Positions 49,028 to 59,599 of a DNA stretch of 64,000 bases are shown here, piece after piece (the first letter of the stretch is position 1; the number at the start of each line of letters is the position of its first letter). The notes under the pieces were generated by a model. That model saw nothing but the letters and a program-made list of their open reading frames with translations, made no database searches and was not told the origin of the DNA. The translations under genes were made by a program, and so were the position numbers. Source of the stretch: Tritrichomonas musculus (Eukaryota; Parabasalia; Tritrichomonadida; Tritrichomonadidae); contig JAPFFF010000012.1 in the NCBI GenBank assembly GCA_039105265.1, positions 3,410,001-3,474,000 on the forward strand, written 5' to 3'.

Positions 49028-50551
49028 CTATGTTGAAAGTAAAGTCATATTCCTCAAAAAGTTTAAAATAATCTTAGTTTTTCTGTTGAATTCGTTTTTT
49101 TAATTGAAAAAATAGTTTGTCAAAATAAGAAATGCTAAAAGCCGATCTGTTTTTTTCTTTTATATATAAGCTAAATAGCTCATTATTGATGAAAAAAATA
49201 ACAAAAAAATTAAATTTTTTTTGAATATTCCTATCAAAAGTAGAAAATTCACGGAAATTTACAAGTTTTTGAGAAAAAAATTTGGTTAGAAATAAAAGGT
49301 CCGTATATTGATAATTTATATATATAAATATAATTATATTTTATAATTTCTTGTTTTTATAATATTTTATAATTAGAAATATTAAGTTTTATGATACTTT
49401 GTTTTTTGAAGCATTTATGAATATATATAGTTTTTGTCAATTAAACAAAAAACTTGTAGAAGAAGGAAGATATTCAATAATTTCAAATAATAAATGAATA
49501 TTTGTTCATGATTGCTTCATATTTCTGCATGAAATGATATATAAAAATGTTATTTTAAATTTTTTTTATTTTAATATATATAGATATTTAAACCACTTTT
49601 CAATATTCTTAAAGTATCAAAATATCTCTTTAAATTTATCAAATTAACTGTAATCTTCTTTGAGAATGATCATTGGAATATGAATTGTTTAGTGGACAAC
49701 ATTTTGTTAAAAAACATTAATCTTGTTTCATATTGATTTTGAAAAATTATTTAAATATATCAACTTCAAATATATTTATACGTCTTTTATGAAATTGTAA
49801 ACATAGGCTTCTTCGATAATATTTCTTTATTTTATAATTTTATAACTTAAACATATATATATATTTTTATTTCTACGACTGTTTTATATTTTAATTGATA
49901 ATTATTAAGATATCTTCGTTTATAATTGAATAAATATTCTGATATTATTTGGTCAAACTGCATTGAAAAAAATCAAAAATTCAATATTTCTTTAATCGTA
50001 GTGGACAAATATTTTATTGATAACCGTTTGTTTGTAATTAACAAATACTTTCCACAGTATCGGTTTGCTGATGAATACAAAGAAATTAAAGATGATTGGT
50101 ATCAGCAAAAAGAGCTTCTTTATAAGAAAATGCAGGAACTAAGCCAAGTAATAAGCATGAGCTTAAATTGATTTTCACTAAGAAAGAGTATTTTCACTTC
50201 TCCATGATTTTTTATAATAAAATGTTTTATAAATAGAGCCAATATCAAAAAGATATATTAAAAAAACTTATAAAAAGAAAATGTTTTTCGCTCAAAATTA
50301 CCCTCTGTGCAAATAACCAAAGAAAAATACACTTAAATAAATAAATCAAACCAAATTACATTAATTTCTGTTCATTTTCCGGTGAATCAAATATCAATTC
50401 AAATGATATTGAGCTATTTCATAGAAAAGTTAAATTTTTTTTAACCAATATCAAGAATATAATTGAAGATGCTGATTTAAGCGATTAAAAAACAATTTTT
50501 CTCACAAATTTTTTTTATTAATAATATTAATATTGTTATAATTTTATTTTA
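49028..50551. other. AT-rich intergenic stretch with a possible coding relic
   Basis: No complete gene. Protein-like scraps on the plus strand lie at 49926-50171 and around 50390-50487 (reads SNINSNDIELFHRKVKFFLTNIKNIIEDADLSD then stop). They may be parts of one decayed gene. The rest is A/T runs. Confidence 0.4.
49926..50171 (+). pseudogene. Possible gene relic, unknown
   Basis: An open stretch without an ATG at its beginning encodes a charged, aromatic-rich, helical sequence (KYFIDNRLFVINKYFPQYRF; KEIKDDWYQQKELLYKKMQEL). The amino-acid make-up is protein-like compared with surrounding AT-rich DNA, but no family is recognised and no start or promoter is visible. Confidence 0.25.
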
Positions 50552-53500
50552 CTAAAACAATGAAGGTTTAATATCAGAATCATTATATATTTCATCACTA
50601 CTTGGTTCTCTAGATTTATCTTTCTTTTTCAAAACCAAAAAATAAACAAGGAGAGAAATAACAAACGTAAGTACAACAGCACTGCCAATTGCAATTGCCA
50701 ATATTATTATCAGTTTTATATTTTTATCATTTGAAGGAGTTTTACTATTAGCAAAAACGATGCATTTCTTTTCATCAACAGTAAAATTAAAACCATCTTT
50801 GCAAAGATCGCATTTTGTTGCATTTAAACTGCAATCAATGCAATTCGGATCAACGCACTCGATGCAATAATATTTTCCACTTTCATTCAATTCAAGACCA
50901 TATCCTTCTATGCACATTGTGCACAATAAAGGATTCTCAAAACATGATTCACAATTTTCAATGCACTTTTCGCATCTCCCATTAATTAATCCATATCCGT
51001 TTTCGCAGTTTGCATATTCATCACATAATTCAGAATTGTATGCACATTGTTTACAAAATTGTATTTTGCAATGTTCACACACTCCTTTTTCTATATTAAC
51101 ACCAAATCCATCTTTGCATTTCCTGCATTGTGAATTATCTAAATTGCATTCAATGCAATACTCATCACGGCATAATTCGCACAATACTTCATTATCACTA
51201 TATTTATGCAAGCCATATCCGTATTCACAATCTTCACACATAGTAGGAAGCGTACAATGTGTACAATGTAAAGGGCATGGTTTGCATAAAACATTGTCAT
51301 CTTCATAGTATAATTCATAACCATCATCACATATTTCACACCTTTTATAATTTTCTCTGCATGCTATACAATTTTCAGGGCATGGCAAGCATATTATATT
51401 AGAGTCGCCAACTTTATATTTTCCATATCCAACATCACAGAAAATACAAATTGATTGGTCATAATAAAATATACAATTAAGGCAATTTTCATTACATTTT
51501 CGACAAATTTTTTCTTTCCCTTCAACAAAATAGTATCCTATCTCACAAAAAATGCATATGCTTGTATCATTTGGGCAGGAATCACAATTATTAATTTGGC
51601 ATGGTTCACATACATATTCACTCTCGTGTTTAATTAAGGCAAATTTGTTTTTGCAATATGAACATTTTTTAACATCGTCGTTGCAATTCTCACAATTTTT
51701 ATCTTTGCATAATTCACACAAAATTCCATTTTCACTTTGAATTTTTCCATATCCTGAGTTACACATTGAACATTCACCAATATCATTATAATATTTACAA
51801 TTTTCAATGGTTTTTTTGCAAATGAAACTATTGTTTTCATTCTTATATAAAGAATAGCCTGATTCACAAGATGAACAGTTGCTGTAATTTTTTTCACATT
51901 GGTCGCAATGATCTATTGAGCAAGGTAAACATGATACAGTTCCGTCATCGTGATAATAAAAACCATGTTTGAATTTACACTCAGTGCATATATCAGGATT
52001 TTCGTTGCATTGGAGACAGTTGATTCTACATTTTTTGCAAATAAAAATACCATCTTTTTGTTTATACAGCCCAAAGCCTTCATTACATAGAGTGCAACTT
52101 TTGCTAATTAAATCACAACTTTTACAATTTGTTGGACATTTTTTGCAAATAAAATTTTCATCTTCTGTTTCAAATAATTCATAGCCAACGTCGCATGTTT
52201 TACAATTTTCTGTACTAGAGCAATATTTACAATTTGATGGACATGGCAAGCATCCAATATTTCCATCTTCTAAACGACCATTAATAAAATGATCATTGCA
52301 TTCATAACAATTTAAATAATTGCCATAGCAATTAATGCAATTTTTGGGGCAATTTTCACAGATAACTGAACTGTTTTTCAATTTATGTTGGCCATATCCG
52401 AAAGAACAAGTTTTGCATATACTTAAATTTTCACAGTCTGCACAATGAAGAGAGCATGCTTTACATTTATATAAATCTTCTCCTTCGTTTGATAAATAAT
52501 AATTTATTCCACAACTTGTACAATTATTTAAATTATAATCGCAATTTTCACAAGTTTTTTCATTGCATAATTCACATGATAAAGTGCCATTTTCATGCTT
52601 GAATAATCCATAAAATGAATCACATTCTGTACATTCTTCAAAGTTATTATCACATTTATTACAATTTTCTATACATTTTTTGCATTTGCCAGTCGAAATA
52701 TCGTCTTTTAATTCCAAACCATAACCAAAATCGCAAATAGAACAGTTATTATAATTATTATAACATTCTCTACAATTATTGGAGCATTCTATACATTTGC
52801 CAGTTTTAATACCATTTATTATCTCTAAACCATAACCATAATTACATGATGTACAGTTGTATTCATTTCCTTGGCACTCTGTACAATTTTCTTGGCATTT
52901 GATACATGTTCCAAATCCATTTTCATTTATTTCCAAAAAATAACCTCTTTGGCATTCCGTACAATTTGTGTAATCATTTCTGCAATTCGAGCATCCGTCT
53001 GAACTACATTTTTTACAACTTCCAGTTATTTCGCCATTTTTCTTTTCCAAACCATATCCACTATAACAATGGCTGCAGTTTGTATTATCATCAAAGCATT
53101 CATAACAAAAATCCTGAGTGCATTTTTTGCATTTTCCAGTTTTATTATGATTTTGTATTTCAAATCCATATCCAGTTTCGCATAAAGTGCATTTTGTATG
53201 ATCTTGAAAACAATTATCACAGTGATTTGAACATTTAATACATTTTCCAGTTTTTCTTCCATTAATTATTTCTTGTCCATAACCAGATATGCACCAATCA
53301 CATATTTCATAATTAAAATAGCACAAATCACAATAACTACGGCATCTTTTGCAGTTTGAAGTTTGAATATCTACACCATAACTATATGAACATCTTTTGC
53401 AAATTGAATAATTGCTTTCACAGTCTTCACATTTCTCATCTTGGCATTTTTCACATATTTTTTGGTATCCATCTTCATTGCTCACAATTTTAAAACCGTA

Positions 53501-53881
53501 TGTTGGTTTACAAGAGTAGCATTTAGAATAGTCTGAATCGCAAGATTTGCAATTTGGAATCAAACAAGGCAAACATTTACTACTTTCTTTATCTATTCCA
53601 TAACCTTCAGTACTGCAGCTGATACATTTTAAGTAATTATAAGAGCAATCAAAACAATCTTTATCAAGACAAGGTTCGCATTTAAAATTGTCAAAATTCA
53701 CGCCATATCCATATTTGCATTTGGTACATTTTCCTGAATCTTTATCACAGTATTGGCAGTTTTCATCACATTCATCATCTTGTAATTGATAATTTGATTT
53801 TTTTTTGTGATTTTTATTTTGTCTTGTGTGATTATTTAGCGTTGATCTAATTTTTAATATAAACATTAATAACAAAAACAT
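50552..53881 (-). CDS. Cysteine-rich, furin-like repeat type I membrane protein, 1109 aa
   Basis: A surface protein. It has a signal peptide (MFLLLMFILKIRS), then ~1000 residues of tandem Cys-rich units with regular CxxC pairs spaced ~35-40 residues (C..NC..C..N...C..C..GYGL, as in CKKCTQDFCYECFDDNTNCSHC), like furin-like/EGF-type repeats and the Giardia variant-specific and high-cysteine proteins. One hydrophobic membrane segment (~1057-1084, LIIILAIAIGSAVVLTFVIS) is followed by a 25-residue tail beginning KKKDKSREPSSDE and ending IKPSLF. The frame is intact. Likely role: adhesion or an environment-facing coat (inference). It was probably built by repeat duplication: YGxEIxNG-x-KTGKC spacers are near-identical across units. 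Confidence 0.85.
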   Translation of the reverse strand: MFLLLMFILKIRSTLNNHTRQNKNHKKKSNYQLQDDECDENCQYCDKDSGKCTKCKYGYGVNFDNFKCEPCLDKDCFDCSYNYLKCISCSTEGYGIDKESSKCLPCLIPNCKSCDSDYSKCYSCKPTYGFKIVSNEDGYQKICEKCQDEKCEDCESNYSICKRCSYSYGVDIQTSNCKRCRSYCDLCYFNYEICDWCISGYGQEIINGRKTGKCIKCSNHCDNCFQDHTKCTLCETGYGFEIQNHNKTGKCKKCTQDFCYECFDDNTNCSHCYSGYGLEKKNGEITGSCKKCSSDGCSNCRNDYTNCTECQRGYFLEINENGFGTCIKCQENCTECQGNEYNCTSCNYGYGLEIINGIKTGKCIECSNNCRECYNNYNNCSICDFGYGLELKDDISTGKCKKCIENCNKCDNNFEECTECDSFYGLFKHENGTLSCELCNEKTCENCDYNLNNCTSCGINYYLSNEGEDLYKCKACSLHCADCENLSICKTCSFGYGQHKLKNSSVICENCPKNCINCYGNYLNCYECNDHFINGRLEDGNIGCLPCPSNCKYCSSTENCKTCDVGYELFETEDENFICKKCPTNCKSCDLISKSCTLCNEGFGLYKQKDGIFICKKCRINCLQCNENPDICTECKFKHGFYYHDDGTVSCLPCSIDHCDQCEKNYSNCSSCESGYSLYKNENNSFICKKTIENCKYYNDIGECSMCNSGYGKIQSENGILCELCKDKNCENCNDDVKKCSYCKNKFALIKHESEYVCEPCQINNCDSCPNDTSICIFCEIGYYFVEGKEKICRKCNENCLNCIFYYDQSICIFCDVGYGKYKVGDSNIICLPCPENCIACRENYKRCEICDDGYELYYEDDNVLCKPCPLHCTHCTLPTMCEDCEYGYGLHKYSDNEVLCELCRDEYCIECNLDNSQCRKCKDGFGVNIEKGVCEHCKIQFCKQCAYNSELCDEYANCENGYGLINGRCEKCIENCESCFENPLLCTMCIEGYGLELNESGKYYCIECVDPNCIDCSLNATKCDLCKDGFNFTVDEKKCIVFANSKTPSNDKNIKLIIILAIAIGSAVVLTFVISLLVYFLVLKKKDKSREPSSDEIYNDSDIKPSLF

Positions 53882-54809
53882 GAGATATTATAAAGTTAAA
53901 ATTGAATTCAATACCAAATATTTCAATTGAAAAAAAATTCAATATAAACACTCAATAAAAGAAACGGATACCGCCAATTTTTTTCAGAATTTTTATTATT
54001 TCACAAAAGAGATTATTTAATAGAAAAAGAAAATAAAATGCTAAATTAGAGATTTAGTTCTTACTTTTGATATTGGGTAGTTTTGAATATTATTAAAAAA
54101 ATTCTGAATCATTTTGGTTGTATACGTTTTTTTTTTTTTTTAGTCTATTTTAATCATTTTATAATCAGATACCTACATGATTTGATTATTTATTGTCATA
54201 ATAACTATATAAATATATATATTTTTGTCAGATGATAAATTAATATAAAAATAATTATTTATAATAAATATTTATTCCAACTTTGAATCATAGTCTTTGA
54301 TTATAAATTAAAAAGGCTTGTGGGATAAGAATATATAAAAAAATATAAATTATTAATTATATTTGATATAATAATTTTCATCGGCTTCGTTTGATTTTTA
54401 GACTTTTAAAACCATATACTTCGGTGAAAATATCAAATATTACCAAGTGATTTGCTAAATTTCTTTTTTGTAACATTATTAAATTATTTGTCCTATATTT
54501 ATGTATTTCTTTAATGTATATAACTTCGAATTTTCTTCAATATCAATAAACAATTAAAAGTAGAAAATGCATTTTCATCAATGTATAAGACTTTTGGTAA
54601 GTATATCAGAAAGATAAACTTTCAAAAACAATGTTTTTGAGAAATTCGCACGATTTGAATGATTTTTTCATCAATGTAAGTGACGTTGGTTTGCGAACGA
54701 GAAATCAATTTCCTCACGATTTTTTAAATAGGTTCAGAAATTTAAAAATTTTGGTTAAACTTTTTCAGATAATATATTCAATTTTATGAATTTTACAAAT
54801 TCCACATAG

Positions 54810-54840
54810 CACTTTTTGAGAGCCGAGCTCTCAAAAAGTG
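54810..54840. repeat. 14-bp-stem palindrome CACTTTTTGAGAGC-CGA-GCTCTCAAAAAGTG
   Basis: Perfect stem, 3-nt loop; same family as 1888-1914. Confidence 0.65.
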
Positions 54841-54853
54841 AGGAGCGGAATTT

Positions 54854-54882
54854 GTAAATCTCTGAATTGCTTTCACTTTTTG
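54854..54882 (+). promoter_or_regulatory. Orphan copy of the kinase promoter block
   Basis: GTAAATCTCTGAAT-N4-TTCACTTTTTG, matching 39026-39054 in both sequence blocks and spacing. No gene follows within 1.1 kb. Confidence 0.4.
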
Positions 54883-54906
54883 AGTTTTTCTCCCTCAAAA
54901 AGTGAA
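54872..54906. repeat. 13-bp-stem palindrome TTCACTTTTTGAG ... CTCAAAAAGTGAA
   Basis: Perfect 13-bp arms (54872-54884, 54894-54906) with a 9-nt loop; it overlaps the promoter-like block. Confidence 0.6.
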
Positions 54907-55993
54907 CCATTCAAGAGATTTTTATTTTCTAGACCGCTAACGAGCGAATATACTTTTAATCTGTATAAATTTATATCATAGACTTAATAGAAAAATATAT
55001 ATCAATCTCAATAATTTTATTCATTTTGACATTTAAATGTTTATCGTTTTTACTTTTTGAATATCTTCCATTGAATTTATTAATGGACAAATAAACTAAG
55101 TTTTTTAATTATTACCTTATTCACAAAAAAATTGTGAGTTTTTAATTCAAATTTTCTATGAGTCTTCAGAAAGTAGAACGATAAGTAGGGACAAATTTTT
55201 TTTAAAAAAATACCATATCTTTCAATTTTGAGAAGATGAAAATAAAAAAAAAAGAATATAAAAAAGTTATTTATTCAGGAAAAATGCATTTTAAATAGCA
55301 TTTGGAGCCTTTGAGGGCTAAGTCCAATTGGTTAAGGTAATAGCGGGAGCCTCAACCTGAGATGAATGAAAGTAGTCATGCCATTATAACTTAAAAAAAA
55401 ATATTTAGCTTTATTCAAATTTGAGAGGACGATAAGAAGGGACAAATTAAAAAACTTAGTTTATGCCCTTATTAAGTTGTATCATTTTCTATGCTCTTTC
55501 AAAAAATAGTTATGAACTTTTTCTGAAGAGCGAACTTTTTGAGACTACTCATTTTATAGCAAATACTTTAGTGCGCTAAACGTACTTTTTAAAATAAAAA
55601 CTTGATATCGATATCGAGATTTTAAAAACATAAAATAATCTTTTCTAATAAAATCAATCATTTATATAATATTAGTATAAAAGAACTAAGATTATTTAAC
55701 AATTTAAAATTGAGTCAAAAATTTGTGGGATCTCTGAATTTTTAATCAGAAATTAGAAAACAAAAAATATAAAATATCTATTAAAAAGTGATATACTTGA
55801 TATTGACATCGATTATCAAGTATCAATATGACGGATTTCTGAGATCGATTCTCCAAATAACAAGCCTAAATGCCACCCCATTTTATCTTAGACGTTCTCA
55901 AAAAGTGGATTTTCCATATTTTATGTGAAAAATTTTAACAAAATTTTTCGAGGTACAAGCAAATAATATAAAAATTAATAATAATATTTGATA

Positions 55994-56004
55994 TCATTTT
56001 AATA
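55994..56004 (+). promoter_or_regulatory. Possible Inr of the F5/8C gene
   Basis: TCATTTTAATA directly precedes the ATG at 56005; the predicted +1 A at 55996 gives a 9-nt leader. It is a weaker match than the cupin Inr. Confidence 0.35.
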
Positions 56005-56925
56005 ATGTTGGAAACAGCATATGATGCATCTTCAATATTAAGATTTATGAGATTGATTGAATTTGATAGCAGTGATGAATTCAGAATAATAATCAACATC
56101 AATAAAACTATTGAAGTCTCAGATAATTTTCAAATATATAAGCAAAATCAAGTTACAATACAAACAACAATAAATAAGGCTCGATTCATATCAAGTAAAA
56201 TCAATGAACTCCACCAAAGATCTAAGACGATCTCTGAATATCAAATCAATCTCAATGTCAAGAATGAAAAGAACGCAACAAGAAAGGTTTATGAGATATT
56301 CCAAATACTTCTCAGCTCAATTGGCCAAAAAATTACGATATCAGATGAATATCGTAATATTTATTCAATAATCAAGACAAATCTTGATGGAACAGATGAT
56401 GAAAATATAGTTGCATTCATTAATGTTGAAAACTTCTTATTGAATTCAAAATTCAAGGGAATTTTGAATCACCTCAGAGAGAAGAATATAAGAAGCATTA
56501 ACATAACAGCTTCAACATGCGATAACATGACCACATGCTCACCACAAAATGTCATTAAGTATGAAAATGATGGACTATATTACTTATCACGTTGTACAAA
56601 AAATGATTGGATTTGTTTTGATTTCAAAATGTATGAAGTGCAACTTGAACACTACTCAATAAAGGTCCCAAAAATAGACAAATACGGTTACCCAAAGAAA
56701 TGGGTGATCGAAGGTTCAAAAGACAATGAAGACTGGACATTTATTGATAAGAGGGAATATTCCTTGTTCACTAAAGAAAATAGTGAACAGACATTTCATG
56801 TGCAAAAACAAGTTGACCACTTTCGTTTCATTCGAATGAGAATGTTAGACACCACAGGAGTGAATATCATGGTAATGTCATCATTCGAAATGTATGGTAA
56901 GTTATATAATAGAGATAATCAATAA
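56005..56925 (+). CDS. F5/8-type C (discoidin-like) domain protein, 306 aa
   Basis: The C-terminal part (about 175-297) has the discoidin pattern: WICFDFKMYEVQLEHYSIK, GYPKKWVIEGSKDNEDWTFIDKRE, HFRFIRMRML, SSFEMYGKLY. The N-terminal ~165 residues are mixed alpha/beta with a helical segment (RKVYEIFQILLSSIG), as in the large intracellular trichomonad family that joins a BTB-like/N-terminal domain to F5/8C. There is no signal peptide or membrane segment, so an intracellular ligand- or protein-binding role is likely. The frame is intact and an Inr-like TCATTTTAATA lies directly upstream. A decayed relative lies just downstream on the opposite strand. Confidence 0.8.
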   Translation: MLETAYDASSILRFMRLIEFDSSDEFRIIININKTIEVSDNFQIYKQNQVTIQTTINKARFISSKINELHQRSKTISEYQINLNVKNEKNATRKVYEIFQILLSSIGQKITISDEYRNIYSIIKTNLDGTDDENIVAFINVENFLLNSKFKGILNHLREKNIRSINITASTCDNMTTCSPQNVIKYENDGLYYLSRCTKNDWICFDFKMYEVQLEHYSIKVPKIDKYGYPKKWVIEGSKDNEDWTFIDKREYSLFTKENSEQTFHVQKQVDHFRFIRMRMLDTTGVNIMVMSSFEMYGKLYNRDNQ

Positions 56926-57084
56926 AAAAATAGAATAAAAAAAAATAGCATTTTTATAAGTTTTGATTGCGTTTTCACGTATACAATTAATATGTAACTC
57001 TTTATAATTTTTCGGACATATTCATGAAGCAAGTTGGTGTAATTGAGTCAGTTTGTCAATTCATTGGTGAAATTGAAATTTTGA

Positions 57085-57450
57085 TTATATATTGAAGGGT
57101 TCTGGCTCTGTATTGTCGTACTCAATTTCAGGTGGCTTGTCAGGAACATTGTTGAGTGGAAGAGAGATGAAAAAGTTTTTCTGGTCAGGAGAACTGCTCA
57201 TATCTTAAATAAGATTAATTAATGTTTCTGATGCTGCGAAAATATGTTGGTGAAGAGATTATTCTGGCAGAATCTGAAAATGCACAATCTGTTCAATTAG
57301 TTTGGTCATTTTGCTCATCAAATATCGTAAAATTACTGTTCGAGGCTTCGATGCACCAGTTCTGCATGTAGTTGAATCCATTCATGTTGGTAAGAATTGA
57401 ATACTTTGTTCACCATTACCTAATTTTCCTCTTTTTTAATGTCAATGATA
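57085..57450 (-). pseudogene. Decayed F5/8C-domain gene
   Basis: Minus-strand scraps read MNGFNYMQNWCIEASNSNFTIFDEQNDQTN then stop (57300-57400), matching the central WxIEGSxDNxxWTxIDE part of the F5/8C domain. A separate open frame 57085-57201 (MSSSPDQKNFFISLPLNN...EPFNI, 38 codons) follows. In-frame stops separate the pieces. It lies inverted next to the intact F5/8C gene, so it may be a decayed duplicate. Confidence 0.4.
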
Positions 57451-57699
57451 AACTGATGAGGAAGTAACGTTGATAAATATTTTCTCCATATTTTTCAAAG
57501 AAGTGATGAATGAATTCTATAGAATTCCGGCCGATTTTGTATTATCATATAAATATTTTGATTGTTTCTTCTTACCGACTTTGCTGTTTGTTATCTGGTA
57601 ATTGAGATTGAGCTACTTCATTAAAATTTAAACCTTATATTATTAAATACTTAAGATATATGAATAGTTTTTGAGTTAATAACAAAATTATTCGAAAAA

Positions 57700-59240
57700 T
57701 AATGATATGATCTTAAGTATGAAAATGGCACTTTATCATGTGATGATGAACCAAATACTCCAAAAGTTGATATGGAGTAATGCTACTTGAAGGAAAAGGC
57801 GTGAAACAAAATAAAGAAGAAGCCGTTAAATACTTTAAAAAAGGTGTAGAACTTGGACTAATAGATTCTTATTTTTATTATGGATCAGTTTTGTTTTATG
57901 GTGAAATATATTTAAGATATGCAGCCGATAAAGGATCAGTTTATGCAATGGAAATATTCATGCTGATGAGAGAAAAGCTGCAAAATATTATAAAATGGCT
58001 GCAGATAATGGTAATTTAGAATCAATAAGAATGATAGCTAATATGTTGTTTTTCGGTAAAGTAATTGAACAAAATAAAAGAAAAGCATTTCACTATTCTA
58101 AAATGGCAGCTGATCTTGGTGATGATGACTCAATGTATGATTGTTACATTTTTTTAATTAAAGGTGATGAAATTGAAAAAAATGAGGAAGAAGCCATTAA
58201 ATACTTAAAAAAGGCTGCTGAAAAGGAAAATACCAGCGCAATGTTTAAATATGCAGATTACCTTTTTGATTCAAATCAAGATTTGGGCGAAGCAACCAGA
58301 TATATTAAAAAAGCAATTGATAATGGATGTATTAATGCAATTAGTTATTATGGAATAGTTCTAATGAATGGAGATGGAATTGAAGTCAATTATAAAGATG
58401 CTGCTAAATATTTACAAAAAGGAATCGAATTAAATGATGAAGCATCAATGTTTTATTATCAAATATTAATATTAAAAGATGAGAATGAATCAATATTAAG
58501 AAAGAAAGATGCTATTAAAACTATTAAATCCATGTCAGATAATGGATATGATGAAGTCATGTTTGAATATGGAACTTTCTGTGATGAAGGTGATCTAAGT
58601 GAATTAGGCGTTAGAATAGATAAAGCCAAAGCAGCATATTATTATAAAAAGTCAGCAGATTTAGGGAATCCAAAATCAATGAATAATTATGGAAGCATGT
58701 TAAGAAATGGATTGGGAGTTCCAATGAATAAAGAAGAAGGTATCAAATATATAGAAATGGCTGCACGTAAATATAATTGTGATGCGATGTATAATTATGG
58801 AGGAATGATTACTGATGGAATACTGACTGATAAAGATAAAATGGAAGGAATGAAATATTTAAAAGAATCATCAAAAATGGGAGACAACGAAGCCAAATTT
58901 GCACTTGGGAAGCAATTACTTGCAGATGGCGATGATTCAAATAAAGAAGAAGCAATAAATTACATTAAAGAATCAGCTGACAATGGATGTGAATTAGCTG
59001 TATATCAGTATGCTTTGATATTATTTCGTGGTGATATTGTTGAACAAGATCAAAAGAAAGTAGCTTATTATTTTATAAAAGCAGCAGATTAAAGCCTTAA
59101 TGAATCAATATATTGTTATGGTCTGTTGTTATTTACAGGCTGTGGAGTTACTAGAAAAATAGATGAAGCCCTTATGTATTTTCAAAATGCAATAAACAAA
59201 GGCCATGCAGAATCAATGCATATATATACCAATATCATAT
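57700..59240 (+). pseudogene. Sel1-repeat protein, decayed
   Basis: About 13 Sel1-like units (for example EEAIKYLKKAAEKENTSAMFKYADYL; KAAYYYKKSADLGNPKSMNNYGSMLRNG). The sequence is broken: a YENGTLSCDDEPNTPKV-like start is out of frame before 57780, the frame changes near 57960-57995 (Sel1 continues from MREK to KAAKYYKMAADNG in another frame), and a TAA at 59090-59092 stops it inside a unit that continues in frame (SLNESIYCYGLLLFTG). No kinase domain remains. It resembles the C-terminal part of TKL-Sel1 genes such as the one at 39092. Confidence 0.75.
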
Positions 59241-59599
59241 ATAAATTTGAAAAAAAGCGTATTTGCTTTATAAGTTTTTTTATAGTTTATTTAATCAAAT
59301 GTAATATTGACAAATCGATTTAATATTAATTAAAGTTTTCTTGAGGTATAAAAAAACTATTTTTTGTACTGATGATTGTCGAAATATGATATCAATCAGC
59401 ATGTCAAAAATAATATTTTAAAGCTTACTCTCTTTACATCTCTTCTAAATTTCGCATAACATTAATAAAAAGGTAAAAATTAAACAAAATATTAATACAT
59501 AAAGGTCTCTATTCAAATAAGATTGAGAAAGATTTGGCCAAAAAACACTTTTTTCACTTTTTGAAAAGAAATCGCAGTAAATTAGTTTTTTATTAGTAA
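59241..59599. other. Intergenic, no gene seen
   Basis: AT-rich; leader of the acidic repeat protein. No Inr clearly better than background. Confidence 0.4.

Larger units (their letters stand above)
53882..55991. other. AT-rich intergenic stretch with palindromes and a tRNA-like scrap
   Basis: No gene. It contains palindromes at 54810-54840 and 54872-54906, an orphan copy of the kinase promoter block (54854-54882), a perfect 20-bp inverted pair ATAAACTAAGTTTTTTAATT (55091-55110) and complement (55445-55464), a repeated GATAAGWAGGGACAAAT motif (about 55181 and 55431), and a tRNA-like scrap near 55310-55380 (GGCTAAGTCCAATTGGTTAA). Confidence 0.5.

Noticed and set aside
51000-53300. Plus-strand frames (for example 50910-51308, 52906-53238) in the Cys-rich gene
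   Set aside because: Antisense shadows of the regular Cys-codon pattern.
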